From: Ga0077555 sp050187415
GTDB taxonomy: Bacteria; Pseudomonadota; Alphaproteobacteria; Rhizobiales; Hyphomicrobiaceae
NCBI GenBank assembly: GCA_050187415.1
Contig: JBFWXN010000022.1
Span: 1-64,000 of the forward strand
Direction: 5' to 3'
DNA: 64,000 bases
Numbering within the stretch: position 1 is the first letter of the stretch; each line of letters begins with the position of its first letter. The position numbers were made by a program, and so were the translations under genes. Below, one piece after another: positions 27,106-36,831 of this stretch. The notes below the pieces were generated by a model, which worked only from the letters and a program-made list of their open reading frames with translations, did not search any database and was not told the DNA's origin.

Positions 27106-28437
27106 CTAGTCAGCGATCCGGCGCGCGGGGCGCTTCAGGCCGAGGTTCTCACGCAGCGTGCGGCCTTCGTACTCGCGACGGAAGAGGCCTCGGCGCTGCA
27201 GTTCGGGCACCACGAGGCGCGTGAAGCGCTCGAGGCCGGTCGGCACCACCGGCGCGGCGATCATGAAACCGTCACACCCCTTGGCCCGGTACCAAGCCTC
27301 CATGACATCGGCCACCTGGACCGCATCGCCCTTGAACATGTTGCCGGCCATCTGCGGCAGAATCCGCCGATAGGTCTGGCGCACGGTGAGCCCCTGCTCC
27401 TTCGCGACCTGGACAATGGCGCGGCCGATGCCGGTCGGGCCGACATGCTGCTCTGAGAAATCGGGCATCGGACCGTCGAGCGGATAGCCCTGCATATTGC
27501 GTCCGATCATCTTGGACAGATAGTCGACCCCGACGGCTGGCGGAACCAGATCATCGAGTTCTCCGGCAAGATCGTTCGCCTGTTGCTCCGTCTCGCCGAC
27601 GAAGATCGTGACACCGGCGAGTATCTTGAGATCGTCCGGCTCGCGCCCGTATCTCGCGAGGCGATGCTTGAAGTCGGCGTAAAGCTTTTGCGCCGCAGGA
27701 AGCGTCGCCTCGATGGCGAAGATGCAGTCGGAATGGCGGGCCGCAAGCTCGCGACCGGCCTCCGACTGTCCGGCGGAAAACACGACCGGATGCCCCTGCG
27801 GCGGGCGTGGCGCGTTGAGGGGCCCTGCGACCTGGAAGTGCCGGCCCTTGTGGCCCAGGACCTGGACCTTTGCCCGATCGAGGAAAAGCCCCGTCGCCTT
27901 GTCTTGTGGAAAAGCGTCGTCCGCCCAGGAATCCCAGAGACCTTTCACGACGTCGGCGAACTCGTTGGCACGCTCGTAGCGCGCCTCGCGAGCAACGTGC
28001 TCGCTATGGCTGAAGTTCAGCGCATCGCCCGGATTGGAGGTGGTCACCAGGTTCCAGCCGGCGCGGCCACCGCTGATGTGATCGAGCGAGGCGAAGCGCC
28101 GCGCGACGTGGAACGGCTCGTCGTAGGTGGTGGTGGTCGTGGCGACGAGCCCGATATGCCGTGTCACCATCGCCAAAGCCGACAACAGCGTGACAGGCTC
28201 GAACACGCCGGGCCGGTCGGACGGCGAAGTGGCGGCAAAGAGATCCGGCTTGTCCATCTGCCGCACGCCGTTGCCGTCGGCGAGAAAGAGAAGATCCATC
28301 TTGCCGGCCTCGGCGATCTGGGCGAGCCGGACCGCGTTGGCGATGTTCGCGGCTGGATTATCCCATGCATCTCGATGACGCCACTCGCCCACATGACTGC
28401 CTTGGGCGTTCGCGTTCGCGGCAAGGATCATCGGCAT
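27106..28437 (-). CDS. Flavin-dependent monooxygenase of the NtaA/SnaA/DszA family
   Basis: A 443-residue luciferase-like monooxygenase that would use reduced FMN supplied by a separate reductase. Family landmarks include FLADG near residue 60, RHIGLVATTTTTYDEPFHVARRFASLDH and SGGRAGWNLVTTS near 130-140, and PVVFSAGQSEAGRELAA near 230. Relatives oxidise nitrilotriacetate, dibenzothiophene sulfone, EDTA and other C-N or C-S compounds. The ATG at 28437 gives a normal family length; the open frame extends to 28743 but that part lacks similarity. It is divergent from cysG, which suggests a role in sulfur scavenging, though that is inference. Confidence 0.87.
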   Translation of the reverse strand: MPMILAANANAQGSHVGEWRHRDAWDNPAANIANAVRLAQIAEAGKMDLLFLADGNGVRQMDKPDLFAATSPSDRPGVFEPVTLLSALAMVTRHIGLVATTTTTYDEPFHVARRFASLDHISGGRAGWNLVTTSNPGDALNFSHSEHVAREARYERANEFADVVKGLWDSWADDAFPQDKATGLFLDRAKVQVLGHKGRHFQVAGPLNAPRPPQGHPVVFSAGQSEAGRELAARHSDCIFAIEATLPAAQKLYADFKHRLARYGREPDDLKILAGVTIFVGETEQQANDLAGELDDLVPPAVGVDYLSKMIGRNMQGYPLDGPMPDFSEQHVGPTGIGRAIVQVAKEQGLTVRQTYRRILPQMAGNMFKGDAVQVADVMEAWYRAKGCDGFMIAAPVVPTGLERFTRLVVPELQRRGLFRREYEGRTLRENLGLKRPARRIAD

Positions 28438-28809
28438 GGTGGGCTGGTCCGGCGGCAGTGGACATCCAGCTGTGCACAGTGCGTCGAAGGTCCAGAGCTG
28501 TCCAGCTCGACGCGGGCATGCCCCTCGGCGCCGCATGACAATGCCGGAAGCCTGCCGGCGTGGGAAAGGGCGCACGAACTGAGGTGAGCGATAGAACTTG
28601 CCGACACGACCCGGCCTGGAGGCAGGCCCGTGCGTCGAACCCGCCAGGTAGAGCACGAGGATCGCCGCATATTCGAGTTTATAGATTATAATTCTTAAAT
28701 ATCGATATATTTGCATTTTATATAGAAAAATATTCCAGAACACGCTAATTCAACGCCTCGCCGCCGCCGATCCTCAAACGGCCGGCCCATGTGTCGAGGC
28801 TGCTCTCAA
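28438..28809. promoter_or_regulatory. Intergenic region between the monooxygenase and cysG, with AT-rich tract
   Basis: These 372 bases hold no convincing gene. From about 28675 to 28745 the sequence turns sharply AT-rich, with several overlapping TATAAT-, TTAAAT- and TATATA-like segments, in contrast to the GC-rich flanks. This is the likely promoter region for cysG and perhaps the divergent monooxygenase. No riboswitch or clear palindromic operator was recognised. Confidence 0.45.
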
Positions 28810-30309
28810 ATGCGCTTTTTCCCAGTTTTCCTGGATCTTGCCGGCCAGTCCGTCGTCATCGTCGGCGGTGGTGAGAAGGCCCTCCAAAAATTGCGGCTGC
28901 TGACAAGGTCGCCAGCCACGATCACCGTCGTCAGCGAGGTCGTGTCGCGCGAGCTACGCGACTTCGCCGGCTCCGGTTCGGTGACGCTGATCGAAGCGCC
29001 CTTTGCCGACCACCTGCTCGACGGCGCCAGAATTGTCGTCGTCGCCGTCGACGATCCTGAACTCGCCGTTGCGGTCTCGACGGCCGCCGCCGTGCGCGGC
29101 ATTCACGTCAACGTCGTCGACAAGCTCGAAGCCAGTTCATTCATCGTGCCGGCGATTGTCGATCGCGATCCGCTGGTCGTGGCGATCGGCAGCGAAGGCG
29201 CGGCGCCCGTGCTGGCCCGCGATATCCGCGCCCGGATCGAAGCCGTGCTGCCGGCGCGCATCGGCGAGGTCGCCCGAGAGGCGTCGGCCCTTCGCGATCG
29301 TGTGCAGAGGTCCGTCCGCGATCCGGTTCTACGCCGCCGCCTGTGGGAGCGACTGCTCGCCGGCCCTTGGCGTGATGACGTCCTTGCCGGCGATCGCGCG
29401 TCGTCCGAGGCTCGCCTCGAGAGCGAGCTTGCCGGCGCCGCAGAAACCGCCAAGGCACCCGGCCGGGTGTCCCTTGTCGGCGCCGGCCCGGGGGACCCCG
29501 ATCTGCTGACGCTGCGCGCCCAGCAGCGCCTGCAGGAGGCCGACGTCATCGTCTACGACGGCCTTGTGCCGGACGCGGTGCTCGAGCACGCACGCCGCGA
29601 CGCCATCCGCATTTTCGCCGGCAAGGAAGGCTATGGCCTCTCTGCCGATCAAGCCGACATCAATCGGATACTCGTGTGCGAGGCAGCCAAGGGACAGAAG
29701 GTCGTCCGCCTCAAAGGTGGAGACCCCTCCGTGTTCGGCCGGGCGGCGGAAGAGATGGCGGCACTGCGGGCGGCCGGCATCACCGTCGACGTGGTGCCGG
29801 GCATCACAGCCGCCCACGCCTGTGCCGCGAGCATCGGCCTGCCGCTGACGCTGCGCGAGAAGGTTCGCCACTTCTCGGTCGTCACTGGCCAGACGGGTTC
29901 CGGCCTCCCGGACCTCGACTGGAAGGCGCTTGCCCGGCCGGGTCACGCCTTCGCCATCTACATGGGTGTGCGCAGCGCACGCGCCATCACAGCGCGACTG
30001 CTGGCGGAAGGCGCCTCGCCGGACCTCGCCGCGATCGTGGTCGAGAATGGCACTCGACCCGGCGAACGCGTGCTTCAGACCACGCTCGCCGGCCTGCCCG
30101 AGGCGCTCAGCCGTCACGCCATCAAGGGACCGGCAATCATCTTCGTCGGTCTCGATTGGGCCGACGCACACCTGTCCCCACCGCCTCGTGTGGTCATGGA
30201 GCCGAATGGCGAGCGCGCGGCCTCCCCCTCGCCCTGGAACGGCCAGCTCCATGGCCGGCCGCAAACGCCCGAAGAGATCGCAATGACGACCCATTGGGTC
30301 GCCGGCTGA
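28810..30309 (+). CDS. cysG: Siroheme synthase CysG (trifunctional)
   Basis: A 499-residue fusion. The N-terminal half (about 1-205) is precorrin-2 dehydrogenase/ferrochelatase with a Rossmann motif VVIVGGGEKALQK; the C-terminal half (about 215-470) is uroporphyrinogen-III C-methyltransferase with VGAGPGDPDLLTLRA, VRLKGGDPSVFGR and GITAAHACAAS. Together they convert uroporphyrinogen III to siroheme, the cofactor of the sulfite reductase encoded two genes downstream. The ATG at 28810 gives the standard N-terminus; an ATG at 28789 is in frame. It heads the cysG-cysJ-cysI operon. Confidence 0.95.
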   Translation: MRFFPVFLDLAGQSVVIVGGGEKALQKLRLLTRSPATITVVSEVVSRELRDFAGSGSVTLIEAPFADHLLDGARIVVVAVDDPELAVAVSTAAAVRGIHVNVVDKLEASSFIVPAIVDRDPLVVAIGSEGAAPVLARDIRARIEAVLPARIGEVAREASALRDRVQRSVRDPVLRRRLWERLLAGPWRDDVLAGDRASSEARLESELAGAAETAKAPGRVSLVGAGPGDPDLLTLRAQQRLQEADVIVYDGLVPDAVLEHARRDAIRIFAGKEGYGLSADQADINRILVCEAAKGQKVVRLKGGDPSVFGRAAEEMAALRAAGITVDVVPGITAAHACAASIGLPLTLREKVRHFSVVTGQTGSGLPDLDWKALARPGHAFAIYMGVRSARAITARLLAEGASPDLAAIVVENGTRPGERVLQTTLAGLPEALSRHAIKGPAIIFVGLDWADAHLSPPPRVVMEPNGERAASPSPWNGQLHGRPQTPEEIAMTTHWVAG

Positions 30310-30366
30310 CGGCAAACGCCAGATGCCGATTCGCACAATCCGGGCTTTTCAAGGAGAGCGGTGCCC

Positions 30367-32151
30367 ATGACCTCGCTTGCGATCATTCCCAACTCGGCAC
30401 CGTTCTCCGCGGCGGAGATCAGCGCGCTCAACACCGTCGTTGGCCGATCGAGCCCGGAGCAGCGTGCGTGGTTGTCGGGGTATCTCGCCGGGCTCGGTGC
30501 CGCAGCCGCCCAACCCCAGCCGGCAACGATAACCCCGCCGCGCGAACGCGTGCCGTTGACGATCCTCTACGCAAGCGAATCCGGAAACTCGGAAGGTCTC
30601 GCCTTCGCGGCCAGGAAGTCGGCCGCCAAGCTGGGCTTCGATGCGCGTGTCCTCGACATGGCCGACACCGATCCCGCGGCTCTCGTCAAGGTTCGCAATC
30701 TCCTGGTCTACGCCGCGACATGGGGCGAGGGCGACCCGCCGCAACGCGCCGCCGACTTCTACGGGGCGCTGATGGCGCCCGACGCGCCCCGCCTGGATGG
30801 CGTCGGCTTTGCAGTGCTGGCGCTCGGGGATAGCGCCTACGTCAATTTCTGCGAAACCGGACGACGCATCGACGAGCGTTTGGCCGAACTCGGCGCCACG
30901 CGCGCCGCAGACCGGTTGGAGCTCGATCTCGATTTCGCGAAGCCCGCCGCACAGTGGACCGCCACGACCCTCGAAGCCCTGGTACCGGCGGATGACAAGC
31001 CTGCCGCAACCGTCGTTCACGTCGACTTTCATCACGCCACCGAAAGCGCCGCCAGCGACAGTCCGGCATTCTCGCCGGAAGCCCCGCTCGAGGCTGAGAT
31101 CACGGGCCTCGTGAACCTGAGCGGCACAGGATCGACTCGGGAGACCTGGGCCGTGGAACTGGCGACCGACCAGCCGGGCTTTGCTTATCTGCCCGGCGAC
31201 GCCATTGGCGTCGTCGCAGAGAACGACCCCGCGACGGTCGCGTCCTTGATCGATGCAGCGGGTGCAGCGCCGGACGCAGCTCTGACGCACGACCTGACGC
31301 ATGTCCTGGACATCACCACGCTGTCGCGCTCGCTGGCCGAAAGGTACGCCAAGCTCACAGGTCGCGTCGATGTCGGCGCCCTCGCCGGCGATCCGCGAGC
31401 CTTCCAGGCCTTCGCCGCCGACCGCCAGATCGTCGATCTCTTCGCGCGGTATCCGGCACGTCTCGACGGGGCGCAACTGAAAGGCCTTTTACGCCCGCTG
31501 CCGCCTCGCCTCTACTCGGTCGCATCGAGTCCTGCGGCGCATGCGGGCGAAACCCATCTGCTCGTCGGCGCGGTACGCTGGCAATCGCACGGGCTGAACC
31601 GCAAAGGTGTCGCCTCCACCTATCTGGCCGACCGGCGCAAACCTGGGCAGGCGCTCAAGATTTACGTCAAGCCGAACCGCCATTTCCGACTGCCCGCAGA
31701 CCCGCATCGTCCGATCATCATGATTGGGGCGGGGACCGGTATCGCGCCCTATCGCGGTTTCGTTGCCGAGCGCGAGGCGGTGGGCGCGACGGGGCCGAAC
31801 TGGCTCGTTTTCGGCGAACGCAATTTCACCCACGATTTCCTGTATCAGCTCGAATGGCAGGATTGGCTGGCGAACGGCGTGCTCTCTCGCCTCGATGTCG
31901 CATTCTCGCGCGACCAGCCCGAAAAGGTCTATGTCCAGCATCGCCTCTGGCAGCATCGCGCGGACATCCGGGGCTGGCTCGCGGACGGCGCCCATATTTA
32001 CGTGTGCGGCGACGAGACAGGCATGGCCCGCGACGTCGACGAAACGCTCGTGCGCATTTTGGCCGAGCCTCCAGGTGGCGATGCCCAGGCGGGACGTGCC
32101 GCGTTGAAGACATTGGCCAAGGATGGCCGCTACCAACGCGACGTCTACTGA
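30367..32151 (+). CDS. cysJ: Sulfite reductase flavoprotein subunit (CysJ-type)
   Basis: A 594-residue diflavin reductase. A flavodoxin-like FMN domain (about 60-205, beginning TILYASESGNSEG) is followed by a connecting/FAD domain (about 235-440, RLYSVASSP) and an NADPH-binding domain (GAGTGIAPYRGFVAER near 456-471, ending in a YQRDVY C-terminus). It passes electrons from NADPH to CysI. About 60 N-terminal residues precede the FMN domain, as in bacterial CysJ. AAGGAGAG at 30351-30358 favours the ATG at 30367 over the GTG at 30361. Confidence 0.93.
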   Translation: MTSLAIIPNSAPFSAAEISALNTVVGRSSPEQRAWLSGYLAGLGAAAAQPQPATITPPRERVPLTILYASESGNSEGLAFAARKSAAKLGFDARVLDMADTDPAALVKVRNLLVYAATWGEGDPPQRAADFYGALMAPDAPRLDGVGFAVLALGDSAYVNFCETGRRIDERLAELGATRAADRLELDLDFAKPAAQWTATTLEALVPADDKPAATVVHVDFHHATESAASDSPAFSPEAPLEAEITGLVNLSGTGSTRETWAVELATDQPGFAYLPGDAIGVVAENDPATVASLIDAAGAAPDAALTHDLTHVLDITTLSRSLAERYAKLTGRVDVGALAGDPRAFQAFAADRQIVDLFARYPARLDGAQLKGLLRPLPPRLYSVASSPAAHAGETHLLVGAVRWQSHGLNRKGVASTYLADRRKPGQALKIYVKPNRHFRLPADPHRPIIMIGAGTGIAPYRGFVAEREAVGATGPNWLVFGERNFTHDFLYQLEWQDWLANGVLSRLDVAFSRDQPEKVYVQHRLWQHRADIRGWLADGAHIYVCGDETGMARDVDETLVRILAEPPGGDAQAGRAALKTLAKDGRYQRDVY

Positions 32152-32173
32152 CGCGAGCGAGAAGGGTCCCGAC

Positions 32174-33910
32174 ATGGCCGACAACACACCCGCCGGCAAT
32201 CGCGCGCGCAACGAGCACATCAAGGAAGCCAGTCGCCAGCTTCGCGGAACGATTGCCGATGGGCTCGCCGCGCAAGCGACCGGCGCCATTTCCGAGGACG
32301 ACCAGCAGCTCGTCAAATTCCACGGCACCTACCTTCAGGACGACCGGGACGTGCGCGGCGAGCGCGCCAAGAAGCGGCTCGAGAAGGCATTCTCGTTCAT
32401 GTTGCGCGTGCGTATTCCGGGCGGCGTGGTGACGCCGGGGCAATGGCTGGAGCTGGACCGTATCGCGAGCGACTACGCAAACGGCACCCTGCGTCTCACC
32501 ACGCGCCAGACTTTCCAGTTCCATGGCGTCATCAAGTCGAACATGCGCGCCACCATGCAGGCCATCGACGCGGCGCTGCTGGACACACTCGCCGCTTGCG
32601 GCGACTTGAACCGGAACGTGCTCGCAACGTCGAACCCGCACCTGTCGGCGGCCCACGCCGATGCGCTGGACCTGGCCCGCGCCCTGAGTGCGCACCTGTT
32701 GCCGCAGACGGGCGCCTACCGTGAGATCTGGCTCGACGGAGAGAAGGTCGCCGATACCAGTCCTCTTGCCGACCATGGGGAGGAGCCGATCTACGGCCGG
32801 CACTACCTGCCACGCAAGTTCAAGACCGTGGTCGCGGTGCCGCCCGACAACGACGTCGACATCTTCGCGCAGGATCTCGGCTTCATTGCGATTGTCGAAG
32901 GCGGCAAAGTCATCGGATGGAACGTGACCGTCGGCGGCGGAATGGGCATGACCCACGGCGAGCCCGACACGTTCCCGCGCACAGCCGACGTGCTGGGATT
33001 CTGCACGCCGCAGCAAGCGGTTGATGTGGCCGAGAAAATCTTGACCGTCCAGCGCGACTGGGGCAATCGCGAGAACCGCAAGCGCGCACGCCTCAAGTAC
33101 ACGATCGAGGATCGTGGCCTCGACGCGTTCCGGACCGAGGTCGAAGCCCGGCTCGGGACCCGGCTCGGCGCGCCGCGGCCTTATCACTTCGAACGGACCA
33201 GCGACCGCCTCGGCTGGCACAAGGGTTCGAATGGCCGCTGGCATCTGGGACTTTTTGTGGAGAACGGCCGAATTGCCGACAGGCCCGGCCATCGGCTGCG
33301 CACGGCGCTGCGCGAGGTCGCCGAAGCGCACAACGGCGAGATGATCTGCACGGCCAATCAGAACGTGATCATCGCAAGCGCCACGGTCTCGGCCAAGCGC
33401 CGCATCGACACCATTCTGGCCAAGCACGGCGTCCAGGTCACGACAACGTCCGGCCTGCGGCGCAATAGCATGGCCTGTGTCGCACTGCCGACGTGCGGTC
33501 TCGCACTGGCCGAAAGCGAGCGCTACCTGCCGTCGCTCGTAACACGCCTCGAGGAAACTCTGGCGAAGGTGGGATTGACCGACGACGAGATCGTCATTCG
33601 CATGACCGGTTGTCCGAATGGCTGCGCACGCCCCTATCTGGCTGAGATCGGTCTCGTCGGGCGTGGCCCCGAGACCTACAATCTTTATCTCGGGGCGGCG
33701 TTCGACGGCTCGCGGCTCTCGAAGCTCTACGCCGAGGACGTGCGAGAGGCCGGGATCATCGGGCTTCTGGCACCCCTGCTCGAGCGCTACGCCACCGAAC
33801 GGCAGAGAACCGAACGGTTTGGCGATTTCGTCCTACGCATAGGCGCTGTTGCCGCGACACGCTCCGGACGATCCTTTCATGGAGACGTGAAGCTCGTGAC
33901 CGCGGCTTAG
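32174..33910 (+). CDS. cysI: Sulfite reductase hemoprotein subunit (CysI)
   Basis: A 578-residue siroheme/[4Fe-4S] reductase that reduces sulfite to sulfide. The cluster ligands are in CVALPTCGLA (near 434-442) and TGCPNGC (near 479-485), and the substrate-pocket arginine-rich segment LRLTTRQTFQFHGV is near 103-116. GAAGGG about seven bases before the ATG at 32174 supports the start; cysJ ends 22 bases earlier. With cysG and cysJ this makes a self-contained assimilatory sulfite reduction unit. Confidence 0.95.
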   Translation: MADNTPAGNRARNEHIKEASRQLRGTIADGLAAQATGAISEDDQQLVKFHGTYLQDDRDVRGERAKKRLEKAFSFMLRVRIPGGVVTPGQWLELDRIASDYANGTLRLTTRQTFQFHGVIKSNMRATMQAIDAALLDTLAACGDLNRNVLATSNPHLSAAHADALDLARALSAHLLPQTGAYREIWLDGEKVADTSPLADHGEEPIYGRHYLPRKFKTVVAVPPDNDVDIFAQDLGFIAIVEGGKVIGWNVTVGGGMGMTHGEPDTFPRTADVLGFCTPQQAVDVAEKILTVQRDWGNRENRKRARLKYTIEDRGLDAFRTEVEARLGTRLGAPRPYHFERTSDRLGWHKGSNGRWHLGLFVENGRIADRPGHRLRTALREVAEAHNGEMICTANQNVIIASATVSAKRRIDTILAKHGVQVTTTSGLRRNSMACVALPTCGLALAESERYLPSLVTRLEETLAKVGLTDDEIVIRMTGCPNGCARPYLAEIGLVGRGPETYNLYLGAAFDGSRLSKLYAEDVREAGIIGLLAPLLERYATERQRTERFGDFVLRIGAVAATRSGRSFHGDVKLVTAA

Positions 33911-34081
33911 TTCCTGGCGGAACGACACCCCGGCCGACGCGCCGGTCCGGCGAGGCAGATCGGTCGACAGCCCGTGTCGTCAACCGGTCGCTGTGCCACG
34001 TTCCATCCTGTCGGCCGCGGGCTCGATCCGAGCGTTTCCGCCGGCGGCGTAGGATCATGTGTCATGGCAGAACAAATCTGC

Positions 34082-34159
34082 GCTAGTGTCCTGATTCCGA
34101 AGTTCGTCATACCTTGCGGCAAGCTCCGGACGAACTTCGGAATCGGTACGGACACTAGC
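34082..34159. repeat. Long inverted repeat (REP/BIME-like hairpin), copy 1
   Basis: Left arm 34082-34108 (begins GCTAGTGTCC, ends GAAGTTCGTC) pairs with right arm 34129-34159 (begins GACGAACTTC, ends GGACACTAGC), nearly perfectly apart from a small insertion in the right arm. The 20-base loop contains CTTGCGGCAAG, itself palindromic. The structure has the look of a dispersed bacterial palindromic repeat. Confidence 0.85.
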
Positions 34160-34184
34160 AACCTGGTGTTTCTGGTTTGGTTTC

Positions 34185-34238
34185 GGATTTGAAGTTCGCT
34201 TCCGGCTTGCGGCAAACGATGCGGCGAACGTCAAATCC
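34185..34238. repeat. Related inverted repeat, copy 2 (degenerate)
   Basis: GGATTTGAAGTTCGC (34185-34199) pairs at 14 of 15 positions with GCGAACGTCAAATCC (34224-34238). Its loop contains CTTGCGGCAA, the same motif as the loop of copy 1, and both stems contain GAAGTTCG, so the two are probably diverged members of one repeat family. Confidence 0.7.
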
Positions 34239-34286
34239 ACCGAACCGGCCTGCCGGTCGCTCCAACAGCCGGCAAGAGAAAACATC

Positions 34287-35510
34287 GTGACGACTGAGAC
34301 GCCTTCCGAAGCAGTCCGCCAGCCATCGAGCCTGCGCGACGTGTTCCTCGTTTTCCTTCGTCTCGGATTGACCTCGTTCGGAGGCCCGGTCGCTCATCTC
34401 GGCTATTTCCGGGAGGAGTTCGTGGTGCGGCGCAAGTGGCTCGACGAGCGCGCATTCGCCGACCTCGTCGCCTTGTGTCAGTTCCTGCCGGGCCCCGCCA
34501 GCAGCCAGGTCGGCATGGCTATCGGACTGACGAGGGGGGGATATCCAGGCGCGCTGGCGGCGTGGACGGCCTTCACCCTGCCCTCGGCGGTTGCACTCGT
34601 GCTGTTCGCCTATGGCATCGCCGCCATGGGGGGGGCATCGGACAGCGCCTGGCTGCATGGGCTGAAGATTGCCGCCGTCGCCGTTGTCGCTCAGGCCGTG
34701 CTCGGCATGATGCGCTCGCTCGCGCCCGACAGGGAACGGGCAACGCTCGCCGTCGCGGCGGCCATCGTCGCACTCGCGATACCGTCGGCCTGGGGGCAGG
34801 TGGGCGCCATCGTCCTCGGGGGCATCGTCGGTCTCGGCGTGCTGCGTGCCCCGCCCGCCTCGCCCGAGCACGCGACGCTACCGCTTTCCATCGGACGCAC
34901 CGCCGGTGGGATGTGGCTCGTCTTGTTCTTTGCCTTGCTGATCGGCTTGCCCCTAGTCGCGGCCGCCACGGATTCCGGTTCGATCGACCTCTTCGATGCC
35001 TTCTATCGCTCGGGCTCGCTCGTCTTCGGCGGCGGTCACGTGATGTTGCCGCTCTTGCAAGCCGAAGTCGTTCCACCCGGCTGGGTCACCAACGATCAGT
35101 TCCTCGCGGGCTACGGCGCCGCTCAGGCCGTGCCGGGGCCGCTGTTCACGTTCGCCGCCTATCTCGGTGCCGTGATCGGGGGGTGGAGTACTGCCGTCGT
35201 CTGCCTGGCGGCGGTGTTCGTGCCGTCGTTTCTGCTGATTGCCGGCACCTTGCCCTTCTGGGAGGATGTGCGCCGCCGCACGTGGGCGCAGGCAGCGCTG
35301 CGGGGCGTCAATGCCGCGGTCGTAGGTCTGCTGCTCGCGGCTCTCTACAGCCCGGTTTGGACGTCCGGGATCCGCAGCCCGACGGACTTCGCACTCGGCA
35401 TCGCGGCCTTTCTCGCCCTCTATATGTGGAACGTGACGCCATGGCTCGTGGTGCTTCTGACTGCCGCGGCAGCCGGCGCCCTCGGCATGTTGCCGACGGC
35501 CTTGAACTGA
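34287..35510 (+). CDS. chrA: Chromate transporter family protein (ChrA-type)
   Basis: A 407-residue inner-membrane protein with two homologous CHR domains: the first begins FLRLGLTSFGGPVAHLGYF with CQFLPGPASSQVGMAIG, and the second carries FGGGHVMLPLL...GYGAAQAVPGPLFTFAAYLG. These duplicated motifs define the long-chain ChrA family, which exports chromate by proton antiport; many members have no proven role in chromate resistance. The start is a GTG. It stands alone, just after the palindromic repeats. Confidence 0.88.
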   Translation: MTTETPSEAVRQPSSLRDVFLVFLRLGLTSFGGPVAHLGYFREEFVVRRKWLDERAFADLVALCQFLPGPASSQVGMAIGLTRGGYPGALAAWTAFTLPSAVALVLFAYGIAAMGGASDSAWLHGLKIAAVAVVAQAVLGMMRSLAPDRERATLAVAAAIVALAIPSAWGQVGAIVLGGIVGLGVLRAPPASPEHATLPLSIGRTAGGMWLVLFFALLIGLPLVAAATDSGSIDLFDAFYRSGSLVFGGGHVMLPLLQAEVVPPGWVTNDQFLAGYGAAQAVPGPLFTFAAYLGAVIGGWSTAVVCLAAVFVPSFLLIAGTLPFWEDVRRRTWAQAALRGVNAAVVGLLLAALYSPVWTSGIRSPTDFALGIAAFLALYMWNVTPWLVVLLTAAAAGALGMLPTALN

Positions 35511-35583
35511 GCCGCCGAATGGTATCGGCGCGGAGGTTGCGGTGGCCGGCACCGCGCACCGTCGAGCCACCGAGGGGGCGGAC

Positions 35584-36831
35584 TTATCGAACGTGCGACG
35601 ATCGACCGATCCTGGCTTTCTGCAAATACCACCCCGCCAGCAGTGATGCCGCGGCGCAGTAGGCGGCACACGACACGGCGATCGTATCGGCGCTCCATTC
35701 CCTATCGAGCAGGACGCCGAAAATACCTGGAGCCAAACCCGACGAGAAAACGCTTCCCGATGCAGCGAGTGATCTGATCGCGCCGAGATGCCGGCTCCCA
35801 TACACTTCGACCCAGATGGCGCCGGAAATGACTTGAACCAGTCCCGTGCCCAACCCCATCAATCCGAAGAAAATGAAAGCTCCGTAAGACGTGCCGGCAA
35901 ATGGCAGCCAAAGGCAGGACAGCAGGATGGGGATCAGGGCCACCGGAACGAGCCGGCGCGCAGAGAGCTTGTCGACGAGTTGCCCGCTGAACATGGTCGC
36001 AACGAACGATCCGACCGCATATGCCGACAAGGCCGTTGCGATCAGCAGCAGGCTCCAGCCCTTTTGCGACCCGATATACGCCTGATGGAAGATCAGCCCC
36101 GTCGTGATGAATGAGGGTGCCAGAAGAACGGACATGCAGACATAGAATGCCGGATCGCGCAGGACTTCTGCCTGAGTCCAATGGTGGACCGAAGCTTCGG
36201 ATGGGGCCGATCCGGAACGATCGACAGCGCGCTGCGTGACGATATCCGATGGCTCGGCCCGCTGCAGGAGCAGCAAGATCCCGGGTATCCCCAGGACGGC
36301 AAGCGCAGCACCTCCCGCAAGCCAAACCTGCTGCCAGGAGAGGTGGCTCATGAGGGACACACCCGCGAGCGGCAACAACGCCCCGCCCAGCACGTGGCCG
36401 GTGATCGAGAACGAGACGGCGCGCCCCCGCTCGGCAACGAAGCTTCGCCCCATCGCGGTCATCGCCGAATGGATCATCAGGCCCTGACCGAAGAACCTCA
36501 GCAGGAAAAACGCAAGAACAAGGCTGGCGATGCCGACCGTGTGACCCATCGCGACGGTTGCGCAAACCAAGCCCCCGACTGACGCCAGCGAGAACATCCG
36601 CAGCGACACGCGGTCGATCAGTCGTCCGGCCCACAACAGAACAGCGGCGCTCGAAAGCGTAGCAATCGCATAGCAAAGCCCATAAACGGCGTGGTCCAGC
36701 CCGAAGTCGGCACGGATCATCCCTCCGAATATCGACATGAAATAGGTTTGGCCGAAGCCTGAGCAAAATGTCATCAGCCAGCCGTATGCGAGCATCGGCC
36801 AGTGGGCTCTTATGAAGGCAACCGGAAGCAC
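35584..36831 (-). CDS. Major facilitator superfamily transporter
   Basis: A 415-residue protein with twelve predicted membrane segments. The loop between helices 2 and 3 has the MFS pattern WAGRLIDRVSLR. The overall layout, including RSFVAERGRAVSFSITG in the first half, resembles the oxalate/monocarboxylate transporter group. The start is a GTG preceded by AGGAGG at good spacing. Substrate unknown. It converges on chrA with 73 bases between. Confidence 0.82.
   Translation of the reverse strand: MLPVAFIRAHWPMLAYGWLMTFCSGFGQTYFMSIFGGMIRADFGLDHAVYGLCYAIATLSSAAVLLWAGRLIDRVSLRMFSLASVGGLVCATVAMGHTVGIASLVLAFFLLRFFGQGLMIHSAMTAMGRSFVAERGRAVSFSITGHVLGGALLPLAGVSLMSHLSWQQVWLAGGAALAVLGIPGILLLLQRAEPSDIVTQRAVDRSGSAPSEASVHHWTQAEVLRDPAFYVCMSVLLAPSFITTGLIFHQAYIGSQKGWSLLLIATALSAYAVGSFVATMFSGQLVDKLSARRLVPVALIPILLSCLWLPFAGTSYGAFIFFGLMGLGTGLVQVISGAIWVEVYGSRHLGAIRSLAASGSVFSSGLAPGIFGVLLDREWSADTIAVSCAAYCAAASLLAGWYLQKARIGRSSHVR

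Larger units (their letters stand above)
33911..34286. other. Intergenic region carrying two palindromic repeats
   Basis: This 376-base gap between cysI and chrA contains no credible gene. Its notable content is the two hairpin repeats listed separately at 34082-34159 and 34185-34238. The rest (33911-34081) is unremarkable GC-rich sequence. Confidence 0.6.

Noticed and set aside
27583..28587. 334-residue plus-strand frame opposite the NtaA-type monooxygenase
   Set aside because: It is antisense to a gene with clear family motifs, has no motifs of its own and no ribosome-binding site.
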